Positions 8,126-17,490 of a DNA stretch of 60,287 nucleotides are shown here, in pieces; position 1 is the first letter of the stretch; the number at the start of each line of letters is the position of its first letter. The position numbers and the translations under genes are program-made. The notes under the pieces were generated by a model, which saw only the letters and a program-made list of their open reading frames with translations, had not been told where the DNA came from and did not search any database. Origin of the DNA: CAZHCA01 sp964530825 (GTDB taxonomy: Bacteria; Bacteroidota; Bacteroidia; Chitinophagales; Saprospiraceae); the NCBI GenBank assembly GCA_964530825.1, contig CAZHCA010000028.1:1-60287 (forward strand), read 5' to 3'.

Positions 8126-9781
8126 ATGAAAAATCACCTGCAACGACGGGAATTTGTCAAACTGACCGGTTTGGGTTTGGCTTCCATGGCCGTACCTGTT
8201 TCCTTGTTTGGTAATGCCGTCGATCTCCATTACAGCACGAGGCCCCTGGATGCGGCTCTGAGTAAGCGACTGGCCGACGTGGCGCTCAATGCCGCCACCA
8301 GTGCTGGGGCTTCTTATGCCGACATTCGCATCGGGCGCTATCGCAACCAATACGTTTTCACCCGTGAAGACCGGGTCCAGAACATCGTCAACACGGAAAG
8401 CTATGGAACGGGGGTTCGCGTGATCGCCAACGGCACCTGGGGCTTTGCGGCTACTAATGAAGTGTCGGAAGCAGGTATTGCCCAGGCAGCCAAAGAAGCC
8501 GTCGCCATAGCCAAAGCTAATGCCGTACTCCAGCAAGAACCGGTCCAGCTGGTACCTGTCCAGGCCCACGGCGAGGTTGAGTGGCAGACGCCTATCCAGC
8601 AAGACGCTTTCGAGGTGCCCATCGCCGAGAAGGTCGACCTGTTGCTTTCGGCCAACGCCGCAGCTCAGAAAAATGGTGCGAACTTCGTGAATTCGGCCCT
8701 CTTCCTGGTCAATGAGAAAAAATATTTCGCCTCAACGGACGGCTCTTACATCAACCAGGATATCCACCGCATCTGGCCAACCTTTGGTGTTACGGCAATC
8801 GATCCGACTGAGGGAAAATTCAAATCCCGCCAAGCCCTAAGTGCGCCGATGGGTATGGGCTGGGAGTATATGGTCCCTAAATCAGAGGATAAAGTGGCCG
8901 GTCCGGCCGGTACCGGCCTCACCCTCTATCGCAATAGCTACGATATCGTAGAAGATGCTGGTAATGCCGCCAAGGAGGCCAAACAAATGCTGACCGCCCC
9001 ATCCATTACCGCGGGTAAATACACCATGGTGCTGGAGCCCAACCACCTGGGGCTCACCATCCACGAGTCGGTAGGGCACCCGCTGGAACTCGACCGCGTA
9101 CTGGGCTACGAAGCCAACTATGCCGGTACCAGCTTTGCCACCCTCGACAAATGGAAGAGCGGCAACTTCAACTACGGCAGCAACCTGGTCAACCTGGTAG
9201 CCGACAAAACCCAAAAGCACTCCCTGGGCGCCATCGGCTACGACGACGAAGGGGTAAAAACCAAACAGTGGCATCTGGTCAAGGACGGCATCCTGGTCAA
9301 CTACCAGGCCATTCGCGATCAGGCCAGAATCATCGATGAAAGGACCTCCCACGGTTGCTGCTATGCCGACAGTTGGTCGAGCATACAGTTCCAGCGCATG
9401 CCCAACGTATCACTCGAACCGGGCAAAGAGCAATATAACGTCGACGATATGATTTCGGATGTCGATCGTGGCATCTACATCGCCGGACGTGGCTCCTATT
9501 CGATCGATCAGCAGCGCTATAATTTCCAGTTCGGCGGGACGGTCTTTTACGAAATTAAAAACGGCAAGATTGCTGGCCTCGTGAACGACGTCGCTTACCA
9601 GTCGAACACGCAGGAATTTTGGAACTCCTGCACCAAGATCTGTGACGAGAGCGACTACCGCATGTTCGGCTCTTTCTTCGATGGCAAGGGCCAGCCCTCG
9701 CAGATCAGTTCGGTCTCGCACGGCAGTTCGACCAGCCGTTTTGACAACGTAAACGTGATCAATACGGCCCGCAAAATCTAA
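8126..9781 (+). CDS. tldD: TldD-like metalloprotease with a Tat-type signal
   Basis: The catalytic-type subunit of the TldD/TldE (PmbA) family, zinc proteases that work as TldD-TldE heterodimers on short or unfolded peptides. The zinc motif HExxxH is intact (HESVGH at residues 313-318), and a later Cys-containing segment near residue 500 (NSCTKICDE) may supply the third ligand. At 551 residues it is longer than E. coli TldD. The N-terminus reads RREFVKLTGLGLASMA followed by a hydrophobic run, which fits a twin-arginine leader; E. coli TldD is cytosolic and has none. It is followed 26 bases later by the TldE-like gene, in the order seen in many Bacteroidota. Confidence 0.9.
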   Translation: MKNHLQRREFVKLTGLGLASMAVPVSLFGNAVDLHYSTRPLDAALSKRLADVALNAATSAGASYADIRIGRYRNQYVFTREDRVQNIVNTESYGTGVRVIANGTWGFAATNEVSEAGIAQAAKEAVAIAKANAVLQQEPVQLVPVQAHGEVEWQTPIQQDAFEVPIAEKVDLLLSANAAAQKNGANFVNSALFLVNEKKYFASTDGSYINQDIHRIWPTFGVTAIDPTEGKFKSRQALSAPMGMGWEYMVPKSEDKVAGPAGTGLTLYRNSYDIVEDAGNAAKEAKQMLTAPSITAGKYTMVLEPNHLGLTIHESVGHPLELDRVLGYEANYAGTSFATLDKWKSGNFNYGSNLVNLVADKTQKHSLGAIGYDDEGVKTKQWHLVKDGILVNYQAIRDQARIIDERTSHGCCYADSWSSIQFQRMPNVSLEPGKEQYNVDDMISDVDRGIYIAGRGSYSIDQQRYNFQFGGTVFYEIKNGKIAGLVNDVAYQSNTQEFWNSCTKICDESDYRMFGSFFDGKGQPSQISSVSHGSSTSRFDNVNVINTARKI

Positions 9782-9807
9782 TTATTGACGCTAATATTCT
9801 CAAGCAT

Positions 9808-11127
9808 ATGGCTATTATGAGTAAATCCGAAGCCCGGGAAATTCTGGAAAAAGTGATCAAGCTGTCGGAAGCCGATCACTGCTCTGTGAGTCTGGGGGGC
9901 AACAATCAAGGTAATATTCGCTACGCCCGCAATACCGTATCCACCAGCGGAGCGGAATCCAACATCTCCCTGGCGGTGACCTCTTCTTTTGGCATGAAAA
10001 GTGGTACGGCAACCACCAACGAACTCGACGAGGCGTCTTTACAGCGCGTCGTCAAGCGATCGGAAGAATTGGCGCGCCTGGCGCCCGTCAACCCCGAGTT
10101 CATGGAACCGATGGAGCCACAAAATTTTCCCGATAATCCGAATACCTTCGCTCAAGCAACGGCCGATATTACACCCGAATACCGTGCCGAAGCTACCCGC
10201 AAAAGTATTGGAGCTACACGTGCCAAAGACCTAATTGCCGCCGGTTTTATCGAAGACGGGTACGGTTTTAACTCCATCATGAATTCCAAGGGCCTTTTTG
10301 CCTATAACCAGAGCTCCAGTCTCGATTTCACCCTTACTGTACGCAACGAGGCCGGCACCGCTTCCGGATGGGCCAGCCGCGATTACAATGATGTCGCCAA
10401 TTTCGACATCGAGGCAGCTACTGCAATCGCCGTCGAAAAAGCTGCTCGCTCTAAAGATGCTAAGGCCATCGAGCCCGGCAAATATACCGTTATCCTGGAA
10501 CCTTCGGCAGCCGCCAGCCTGATCGGGCTGATGGCCGGTAATATGGGCGCACGCCAGGCCGACGAGGGCCGGTCCTTCCTGTCTAAAAAAGGCGGCGGCA
10601 CCAAATTGGGTGAAAAACTGGTCGACGAGCGGATAACCATCTACTCCGATCCGATGGACCCACGCGTTCCGGTTTCGACCTGGACGGGCGACGGGCAGCG
10701 CCGTGAAAAGACAATGTGGATCGAGAACGGTGTGGTCAAAAACCTGGCTTACTCCCGCTACTGGGCAAAAGAAAAAGGTGTGGATCCCCTGCCGGGTCCC
10801 GCAAATGGCATTATGATCGGCACCGATGCCAGCGTAGCGGACTTGATTCGGGATACGCGCCGCGGCATCCTGGTGACCCGCCTGTGGTACATCCGGGGCG
10901 TCGATCCCCAAACCCTGCTCTATACGGGACTGACCCGTGACGGCACCTTTTACATTGAAAATGGGAAAATCCAGTACCCAATTAAGAATATGCGCTTTAA
11001 TGAGAGCCCGGTTATCATGCTGAACAATCTCGAAGCCCTGGGCAAACCCCAGCGGGTCGACGGCAACTTGATACCGCCACTCAAAGTGCGCGACTTCACC
11101 TTTACTAGCTTATCCGATGCCATCTAG
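9808..11127 (+). CDS. tldE: TldE/PmbA-like partner of TldD
   Basis: A 439-residue TldE-type subunit. It shares the TldD fold (N-terminal ARNTVSTSGAESN, central SLIGLMAGNMGARQADEGRSF, C-terminal YIENGKIQYPIKNMRFNESP) but lacks an HExxxH motif, as expected for the non-catalytic partner. No signal peptide is visible: the start is MAIMSKSEAREIL, and the ATG at 9817 is an alternative. The last 11 bases overlap the DUF4159 gene, pointing to translational coupling. With TldD it should form the heterodimer; how a leaderless TldE meets a Tat-tagged TldD is an open point. Confidence 0.88.
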   Translation: MAIMSKSEAREILEKVIKLSEADHCSVSLGGNNQGNIRYARNTVSTSGAESNISLAVTSSFGMKSGTATTNELDEASLQRVVKRSEELARLAPVNPEFMEPMEPQNFPDNPNTFAQATADITPEYRAEATRKSIGATRAKDLIAAGFIEDGYGFNSIMNSKGLFAYNQSSSLDFTLTVRNEAGTASGWASRDYNDVANFDIEAATAIAVEKAARSKDAKAIEPGKYTVILEPSAAASLIGLMAGNMGARQADEGRSFLSKKGGGTKLGEKLVDERITIYSDPMDPRVPVSTWTGDGQRREKTMWIENGVVKNLAYSRYWAKEKGVDPLPGPANGIMIGTDASVADLIRDTRRGILVTRLWYIRGVDPQTLLYTGLTRDGTFYIENGKIQYPIKNMRFNESPVIMLNNLEALGKPQRVDGNLIPPLKVRDFTFTSLSDAI

Positions 11128-11794
11128 TGATCGAATTCAAGCCGGCGGGCGCTCCACTATCGGGGGGCGCCCTACCGCCAATTCTTTCTTCTTTACCCGT
11201 CTCCAGTATAATTCAGGTAACTGGAATACCGACCAGCGCATGCCTTCCAACCTAATGCATTCCCTGGTGGAATATACCACCATACCCGTAGATACAGAAG
11301 AAAAGGTTACCCCCCTGAGTAGCCAGGAGATTTTCCGCAGCCCCTTCTGCTACCTGAGCGGCCATAAACTGGTAGAGTTCAACGCCGAAGAAGCCGAGCA
11401 TTTCAAAGCTTACGTGGAAAACGGTGGCTTTGTATTTGTCGATGACTGTAATCACGATATCGACGGCCTTTTTGCGAAGTCTTTTGAAAGCCAAATGGCC
11501 CAACTCTTCGGTCCTCAAGCCCTGCAAAAGATCCCTAACGATCATTCCATCTACAGCTGTTTTTTCACTTTTGAAGAGGGTCCGCCCACGGCCTCCATTG
11601 AACTCAATGGGTGGGGCGACGATCTGGTACACGATTACCTAAAAGCCATTACCATTGATGGCCGCATCGGTGTGCTCTACAGCAATAAAGATTACGGCTG
11701 CGAATGGGACTACGACTTTCGCAACAAGCGCTGGCTGGCCGAAGACAATACTAAATTCGGCGTGAATATTATCGTTTACGCTATGACGAGCTGA
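11117..11794 (+). CDS. DUF4159-domain protein
   Basis: A 225-residue protein, nearly all DUF4159 from residue 24 (FFFTRLQYNSGNW) to the end (GVNIIVYAM). Conserved-looking blocks include YLSGHKLVEF, YVENGGFVFVDDCNHD and DHSIYSCFFTF, giving a flavodoxin/GATase-like alternating strand pattern. DUF4159 has no known activity, but it recurs beside MoxR, DUF58 and BatA-like genes. Many relatives have a signal peptide; here the first 23 residues are polar, and a GC-rich inverted repeat (GGGCGC...GCGCCC, about 11148-11172) runs through their codons. The ATG at 11117 overlaps tldE and is the only ATG upstream of the domain. Confidence 0.82.
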   Translation: MPSSDRIQAGGRSTIGGRPTANSFFFTRLQYNSGNWNTDQRMPSNLMHSLVEYTTIPVDTEEKVTPLSSQEIFRSPFCYLSGHKLVEFNAEEAEHFKAYVENGGFVFVDDCNHDIDGLFAKSFESQMAQLFGPQALQKIPNDHSIYSCFFTFEEGPPTASIELNGWGDDLVHDYLKAITIDGRIGVLYSNKDYGCEWDYDFRNKRWLAEDNTKFGVNIIVYAMTS

Positions 11795-11881
11795 GTTGGT
11801 TGTATGCACCACCTGATATTAGGCCCGGATTGTTGAGCCGGTAATTGCCAGCACACAACCATCAGTAATAGAATCCGACGC

Positions 11882-12880
11882 ATGAAATCAACAACCGACA
11901 CCGAACAGCTACTCGCCCAACTTCCCGCCCTGCGCACGGAGATTGCCAAGCGCATTATTGGACAGGAAGCAGCCGTGACCCAACTGCTGGTTACTTTTTT
12001 GGCGGGGGGCCACGCCTTGCTCGAGGGGGCGCCGGGACTAGCAAAAACCCTTATGATCCGCACCCTGGCCGAGGCGGTCGACTTGCAGTTTAATCGCATT
12101 CAGTTCACGCCCGACCTGATGCCTAGCGATATTGTCGGCACCGAGTTGTTGGACGCCGACACCCAATCCGGCCAGCGCCAATTCCGCTTTGTGCCGGGCC
12201 CTATTTTTGCCAATATCTTACTGGCCGACGAGATCAACCGTACGCCGCCAAAAACCCAGGCTGCGCTGCTGGAGTCTATGCAGGAATACGCCGTGACCTA
12301 CGCCGGCAAGCACTACTCCCTCGAGCAGCCATTTTTTATTTTAGCAACCCAAAACCCGATCGAACAATCGGGCACTTTCCCGTTGCCTGAGGCCCAGCTC
12401 GACCGCTTTCTGCTCTACATTACCATGGATTACCCCCAGGAAAACGAAGAATTGGAGGTGTTGCGCCAAACGACCGGCACCCAAAAGGTTGAGGTACAAT
12501 CGGTTTTGAATGGCCCCGACATCTTGCGCCTGCAACAGCTGGTACGCGAGGTGTACATCAATGATGACCTTTTAAGCCACGTCAATCAATTGGTGCGCGC
12601 CACCCGGCCGCACGACACGCCAATTCCCTTTGTAAGGGAATGGGTGCAATGGGGCGCCGGCCCGCGAGCCGGTCAGGCCCTGATCTTGGCAGCCAAAGCG
12701 TATGCCCTCTTAAACAGTCGCTATGCCGTGCAGATGGATGACCTGGCCAAAATGCTTCGACCGGTATTGCGGCACCGGGTCTTGCTGAATTTCCGGGCAC
12801 AGGCCGAAGGGGTCGCTCCCGATACCGTGAGTGTAGCGGTTTGGGAAGGAGTGAAGCGAACCCATAAGACAACAGCTTAA
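11882..12880 (+). CDS. MoxR-family AAA+ ATPase
   Basis: A 332-residue MoxR-type AAA+ ATPase, thought to act as a chaperone that activates or assembles partner proteins carrying vWA domains. Walker A is GAPGLAKT (about residues 45-52), Walker B ILLADEIN, the sensor region ATQNPIEQSGTFPLPEAQ, and the arginine-finger segment LDRFLL. A C-terminal lid domain follows. The gene starts the canonical MoxR-DUF58-BatA order, 87 bases after the DUF4159 gene, with 56 bases to the DUF58 gene. In this family the ATPase and the DUF58 protein are expected to work as a pair. Confidence 0.93.
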   Translation: MKSTTDTEQLLAQLPALRTEIAKRIIGQEAAVTQLLVTFLAGGHALLEGAPGLAKTLMIRTLAEAVDLQFNRIQFTPDLMPSDIVGTELLDADTQSGQRQFRFVPGPIFANILLADEINRTPPKTQAALLESMQEYAVTYAGKHYSLEQPFFILATQNPIEQSGTFPLPEAQLDRFLLYITMDYPQENEELEVLRQTTGTQKVEVQSVLNGPDILRLQQLVREVYINDDLLSHVNQLVRATRPHDTPIPFVREWVQWGAGPRAGQALILAAKAYALLNSRYAVQMDDLAKMLRPVLRHRVLLNFRAQAEGVAPDTVSVAVWEGVKRTHKTTA

Positions 12881-12936
12881 CAAAAGTACCTGGTAGAAAG
12901 GATCGTCCTAACTAAACCCAAAAAACTATTTATTTT

Positions 12937-13842
12937 ATGGCCACCTGGCAAGACATCCAATCCCTCCTCCGGCCCGATTACCTCAATACGGTAGACGGAT
13001 TGCAATTACTGGCGCTCCAGAGCGTCGCCACCCTACTGCCGGGCATTCACCCCTCTATTTTCAACGGTGCCGGGCAGGAGTTCAGCCAATACCGCAGCTA
13101 CCAGCCCGGCGACGATTTGCGCAGGCTCGACTGGAAACTTTATGCCCGTAGCGATCGCTTTTACGTGCGCGAGGCCGAACGCGAGACACACACTCGGGTG
13201 TTGTTTCTATTAGACGCTAGCCGCTCCATGTTGCATCAGGATGGACCTTTGAACAAGCTGGAGTACGCCCGCTACCTAATAGCAACCCTAGGCTGGCTGG
13301 CCCATCAGCAGGGTGACGCTCTGGGGCTGATCGCCATAAGCGGCGCCCAAAGCTATCAGCTGCCACTGCAAACCGGAAGCCAGGCTTTTACCCACCTGCT
13401 TTATCAACTGCTGCAAGTTACGCCCGCAGGCCGCTTTCCCACTCAGGTACGTAACCTAGAAGCCCCTATATCCCAACGCGAGCGCGCCATCATGGTAGCC
13501 CTATCCGACATGCATGAAACTACAGGCGAACTAACGCAGTGGCTGAGCGACCTTCGCGCCCCCCGTACCGAGCTGGTGCTCTTCCACCAGATCGGCGCCA
13601 ACGAGCGCGACCTACATTACCCGGGCGCCCAGACGTTCGTCGACCTGGAGACGGGGCAACAGCTCGAGGCCGATCCCGACCGGCTTCGCGTCGCCTACCG
13701 AGAACGCCTGGAAGCCCGGCGCGCCGAATTGCGCCGCACCCTACAAGAATGGGAGGCCTACTATCAAACTGTCTTCATGGATGAGTCGCCCGCCGCCGTA
13801 TTGGAGCAATTTTTGCACGTCCGACAAAACGCCTATGCTTGA
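12937..13842 (+). CDS. DUF58 (vWA-like) protein
   Basis: A 301-residue cytoplasmic protein of the DUF58 family, the usual partner of MoxR ATPases. The family signature SQYRSYQPGDDLRRLDWKLY lies near residues 50-70, and a vWA-type metal site follows in FLLDASRSMLHQ (DxSxS). The remainder alternates strands and helices, as in a vWA domain, and ends in a helical arm. Its stop overlaps the start of the BatA-like gene by 8 bases (13835-13842), so the two are probably translationally coupled. Confidence 0.9.
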   Translation: MATWQDIQSLLRPDYLNTVDGLQLLALQSVATLLPGIHPSIFNGAGQEFSQYRSYQPGDDLRRLDWKLYARSDRFYVREAERETHTRVLFLLDASRSMLHQDGPLNKLEYARYLIATLGWLAHQQGDALGLIAISGAQSYQLPLQTGSQAFTHLLYQLLQVTPAGRFPTQVRNLEAPISQRERAIMVALSDMHETTGELTQWLSDLRAPRTELVLFHQIGANERDLHYPGAQTFVDLETGQQLEADPDRLRVAYRERLEARRAELRRTLQEWEAYYQTVFMDESPAAVLEQFLHVRQNAYA

Positions 13843-15118
13843 GCTACTGCAACCTGCCGCCTTGGGGGCATTGGCCGCTTTGGCTGTCCCCTTGCTCATC
13901 CACCTTTGGAACCGGCGCCAAAGACAGGCTGTAGCCGTCGGCAGCCTGGAATGGTGGGAAGAAAGCCTCGCCCCAAGCTTTCGCAGTTGGGTATTACGCG
14001 ACCCGTGGCGGCTATTGCTTCGATTGATATTGGTTGGTCTTTTGGCTTTCTTATTGGCGCGACCAGTGTGGGAAAGACCAGCACCCTACCCCATGCGGCC
14101 GTCGGGTTGGGTACTCAGCGAAGGTCCCGTGCCCGCCGAAGTCCAGTCAAGCTTGCAAACCCTCCTCAATCAAAACTACGAACATCGCCGGCTGACTCCG
14201 GGATTTCCTGTGCAAACCTTAGAAAATACCACCACTAACCGCGTACCTAATTTTTGGACCTTGCTCCCGCTCCTGGACCGTACTGCTTCAGCACCCGATA
14301 CCATTTTAATCTGGGCGCCCGCTTATCGCACCCAATTTACCGGAATGGTCCCAGTGCTGAATAAAACCATCCGCTGGATGGAACTTCCGGGCGTCCGGGG
14401 GCGTTACCTCCTGCGGGCTGAACAGCGGGGCGACAGTCTGCGCTGCTGGCTCTCCGTAACCGCCCCCGACGCCACCCGTATCGAGATCATTTCCTTACCA
14501 GATGACCCTGCCACCTTGGCCGCCGCCGGCTGGGAGCGTAAGGTGGATAGCCTTTGCCTTAATGGCTGTGCCCCCCTCCTAAGCCCCGACACCCTGCATG
14601 TGGAGCTTGCTTGTGGAAATAAAAATGGCATGCCCTGCCTTCAGGTGCGCACCGCTCTGACCATTTTAGCGGAATTTTTCCAGCTGCCGCTAGCAATTGT
14701 GGAGGGGGCGAGCAACCAAATAGCACCGGATGCAGATGCCCTCCTTTGGTGGGGCCGACAATCTCCACTGCCGGATTTTGATGGAAAGTTGTTGGTTTAC
14801 GATCCTGAACCCTTATCCCGACTGGGCCCGATACAGAAAAAAGCAGGTCGCTCCGTTTACGTTCGCGACTTGAACAGAATGCCTGCACCGGAGCTTCCCC
14901 GTACGCTGTTGCGCTGGTTATGGGAGGCCCCCCCAATTCCACCCGCCCTCGATAAACGGGTCCTGCCACCCGCACTTCGCAACCTAACAGAAAGGGAGCC
15001 TAAAATTGAGCTGCCCCGATCCTCCAATCCGGAACAGCAAGATCTGCTGCCTTTTTTTTGGTTATTAGCAGCAGCACTGCTCGCTGCCGATACCTGGCAA
15101 AGAAAAAACAAGCGCTAA
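13835..15118 (+). CDS. BatA-like membrane protein (N-terminal double-transmembrane type)
   Basis: A 427-residue inner-membrane protein. It opens with the characteristic BatA-type N-terminus: one helix (LGALAALAVPLLIHLWNRR), a segment LEWWEESLAPSFRS, then a second helix (LLLRLILVGLLAFLLARP). A long extracytoplasmic part has no recognised enzyme motif, and a C-terminal helix (FFWLLAAALLAADTW) is followed by a basic end. The start at 13835 is chosen because it begins exactly at the family's N-terminus; the frame is open upstream to 13781 inside the DUF58 gene. BatA proteins elsewhere carry vWA domains; no MIDAS motif is apparent here. Confidence 0.78.
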   Translation: MLELLQPAALGALAALAVPLLIHLWNRRQRQAVAVGSLEWWEESLAPSFRSWVLRDPWRLLLRLILVGLLAFLLARPVWERPAPYPMRPSGWVLSEGPVPAEVQSSLQTLLNQNYEHRRLTPGFPVQTLENTTTNRVPNFWTLLPLLDRTASAPDTILIWAPAYRTQFTGMVPVLNKTIRWMELPGVRGRYLLRAEQRGDSLRCWLSVTAPDATRIEIISLPDDPATLAAAGWERKVDSLCLNGCAPLLSPDTLHVELACGNKNGMPCLQVRTALTILAEFFQLPLAIVEGASNQIAPDADALLWWGRQSPLPDFDGKLLVYDPEPLSRLGPIQKKAGRSVYVRDLNRMPAPELPRTLLRWLWEAPPIPPALDKRVLPPALRNLTEREPKIELPRSSNPEQQDLLPFFWLLAAALLAADTWQRKNKR

Positions 15119-15273
15119 TGCCCTTTACAGTTTCCATTCTTTTTAAAAACTTAAGAAAACGTTAAATCAAGCCGCTATTTTTTCCCAAATTTGTCCTAGT
15201 CTGTACACAGAAACAGAACGGTACAACTTTATTTCTTTTTCCGAAACCCATTTGTCATTAAACTTTCGCCATT

Positions 15274-16107
15274 ATGAAAACGAATCTTTTTTTCCTCGCC
15301 TTTTTACTTTTTGCCTTTGCTGCATGCCAGCCGGCTGCCGATAATGAGGCAAACACCGGAACGAACGAAGACCAACCAGCCGGCACTCCGATGGCGGCCG
15401 CAGACAACAGTCGCACCTCCCTTGACTGGGATGGTATATACACGGGCACCCTACCTTGCGCCGACTGCGAAGGCATCAAAACGATGATCTGGCTGAAAAA
15501 CGACGAAACCTATGTGGCTAAGACTAAATACCTGGGCAAATCCGATGAGGTGTTTACCCAAACCGGTAACCTAAATTGGAATGAAGCAGGTAGTAAAATT
15601 ACCCTTCAGGTAAACGAAGAGGGTGACCAAATAGCCCGCACCTACCAGGTAGGCGAAAATGTGCTTTTCCACCTCGACAACGACGGCAACCGCATCACGG
15701 GTGATATGGCCGATAAATACCGCTTGACTAAACAGCAAAAAGGTATCGTGGGCAAGCGCTGGAAGCTGGTCCAACTGATGGGTAAAGACATTGCCGACAT
15801 GGATCCGCAACCGCAGAAAGAACCATTCCTGGTACTGGAGGAAGAAGACAATAAAATCTACGGCAGCACTGGCTGCAACAACGTTATGGGCTCATATGAG
15901 TTGACGGAAGGCAACCGTATTTCTTTTGCCCCCAATTTGGCCTCGACCATGATGGCATGCCCAGAAATGGAAGTGGAAAATACCTTCCAAGAGGTTCTGA
16001 ATAAAGTTGATACCTATACCCTTAGCGAAGACGGTACCACCATGAATATGAGCAAGTCTAAAACTGCGCCGTTTGCCGTCTTTGAAGTCGATTATATGAC
16101 CGAGTAA
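15274..16107 (+). CDS. NlpE N-terminal / META domain lipoprotein
   Basis: A 277-residue lipoprotein. The leader MKTNLFFLAFLLFAFAAC ends in a lipobox (FAAC). An NlpE-type domain (about residues 48-145) carries the signature YTGTLPCADCEGI, whose CxxC in E. coli NlpE senses copper and envelope stress. A META/HslJ-type domain follows (about 150-275) with STGCNNVMGSYEL. The combination is common in Bacteroidota and probably reports on or buffers envelope or metal stress; that role is inferred. It sits 155 bases after the BatA-like gene and is closed by a strong terminator, so it interrupts the MoxR-type cluster. Confidence 0.88.
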   Translation: MKTNLFFLAFLLFAFAACQPAADNEANTGTNEDQPAGTPMAAADNSRTSLDWDGIYTGTLPCADCEGIKTMIWLKNDETYVAKTKYLGKSDEVFTQTGNLNWNEAGSKITLQVNEEGDQIARTYQVGENVLFHLDNDGNRITGDMADKYRLTKQQKGIVGKRWKLVQLMGKDIADMDPQPQKEPFLVLEEEDNKIYGSTGCNNVMGSYELTEGNRISFAPNLASTMMACPEMEVENTFQEVLNKVDTYTLSEDGTTMNMSKSKTAPFAVFEVDYMTE

Positions 16108-16198
16108 AACAGGTTTGGAACTGCCGGGCTACGGTTCATCATACCGCACAGTAACTTTAGCCAAAGTACCTTATCCAAATAACCGGCAACTATCTGCG

Positions 16199-16237
16199 AG
16201 CACTACTCCACCGGATTGGAGTAGTGCTTGTTTTTTT
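16199..16237 (+). terminator. Intrinsic terminator after the NlpE/META lipoprotein gene
   Basis: A perfect 12-base stem (16199-16210 with 16217-16228) and a 6-base loop are followed at once by a T-rich run (TTGTTTTTTT). It lies 91 bases after the lipoprotein stop and before the oxidoreductase gene. Confidence 0.9.
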
Positions 16238-16330
16238 GACCACCTTAATAGATCGGTCGAAGAATACGGGTAAAAGTCCGGTAATAACAATAACTTCCTG
16301 GAAAGATCGCCAGCACCTAATGATCCAATC

Positions 16331-17296
16331 ATGAAAGCCATTACTTTTTATCGTTATGGGCCGCCGGAGGTCCTCCATCTCGAAGATATAGCCAAACCCA
16401 GCCCGAATGCGGAGCAACTGTTGGTACGGGTGATGACAACTACTGTCAACTCGGGCGACTGGCGAGTGCGCAAAGCTGATCCGGCCATGGTCCGCTTGTT
16501 TTTTGGGCTCACCAAACCCAAACATGCTGTACTCGGCATGGTCTTTTCCGGAGTGATCGAGGAGATCGGTCCCGGCGTCACCCACTTTCAGGTGGGCGAT
16601 GCCGTCTTTGGCCTGTCGTCGGATGAGATGGGTGCCTATGCTGAATACTTAGCCATTCCGGCCACAGCTGAGATCGCTCGAAAACCGGTTACGCTTTCCC
16701 ACGAACACACTGCCGCCATTGTTTTCGGCGGCCATACCGCCCTGCATTTTCTGCGTCAGGCCGATCTGCAAGCCGGGCAAAAGATCCTGATTTACGGCGC
16801 CTCCGGATCAGTGGGCAGTGCTGCTGTACAATTGGCCAAACACCACTACGACGCTTACGTCACCGGTGTTTGTAGTACCGATAATCTCGATATGGTAAAG
16901 GCGTTGGGTGCCGATAGAGTGATAGACTACACTACAATCGATATTTACAGCATTTCCGAGCGATTTGATGTGGTCTATGAGACGGTCAACAAAACCAGCG
17001 TAACCAAGATCGCGAACCTACTCAAACCCGGAGGCAAACTCATCTTGGGTGCTGCCCTCATCAAGGGGATGCTGCAGGGCAGCTGGTTATCCGCTAGAAG
17101 CAAAATCAAAGTGATCGGTGGGGTCGCAAAGACCGACCCGGATGATTTAGCTCTTCTCGGCCAACTGGCGACCGAGGGTAAATTGCAACCGGTCATAGAC
17201 CGCACCTATCTCCTTAACCAGATGGCGGAGGCCCATGAATACGTAGAGCAAGGTCATAAAAAAGGTAACGTAGTGGTGCAGGTACAGGACGATTGA
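16331..17296 (+). CDS. Quinone oxidoreductase-like MDR-family NAD(P)-dependent dehydrogenase
   Basis: A 321-residue medium-chain dehydrogenase/reductase of the zinc-free quinone oxidoreductase type. It has an N-terminal GroES-like domain (MKAITFYRYGPPEVL, TVNSGDWRVRKADP, GMVFSGVIEEIG) and a Rossmann domain with LIYGASGSVGSAAVQLAKH near residues 153-171. The zinc-ligand cysteines of alcohol dehydrogenases are absent. It probably reduces an enone or quinone with NADPH. A strong terminator lies upstream and 194 bases follow before the next gene, so it is likely its own unit, placed inside the surrounding cluster by chance or insertion. Confidence 0.88.
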   Translation: MKAITFYRYGPPEVLHLEDIAKPSPNAEQLLVRVMTTTVNSGDWRVRKADPAMVRLFFGLTKPKHAVLGMVFSGVIEEIGPGVTHFQVGDAVFGLSSDEMGAYAEYLAIPATAEIARKPVTLSHEHTAAIVFGGHTALHFLRQADLQAGQKILIYGASGSVGSAAVQLAKHHYDAYVTGVCSTDNLDMVKALGADRVIDYTTIDIYSISERFDVVYETVNKTSVTKIANLLKPGGKLILGAALIKGMLQGSWLSARSKIKVIGGVAKTDPDDLALLGQLATEGKLQPVIDRTYLLNQMAEAHEYVEQGHKKGNVVVQVQDD

Positions 17297-17490
17297 GGGA
17301 CTAGGTTCAAATGAACAGTGGTTGATCACCTGATAAAGAGGAAGATTCATTCCATCCATTTGGCTTCGTTTTGCCGATCTTTCCTACAAAATAGGCATAC
17401 CTGTTTAAGGCTACCGTATTTTCTTGTCTTCCTATTTTCCTCCAAATCCTTTATTTTCAGCAATGCTATTGAAAACATAAGAGCTACTGC

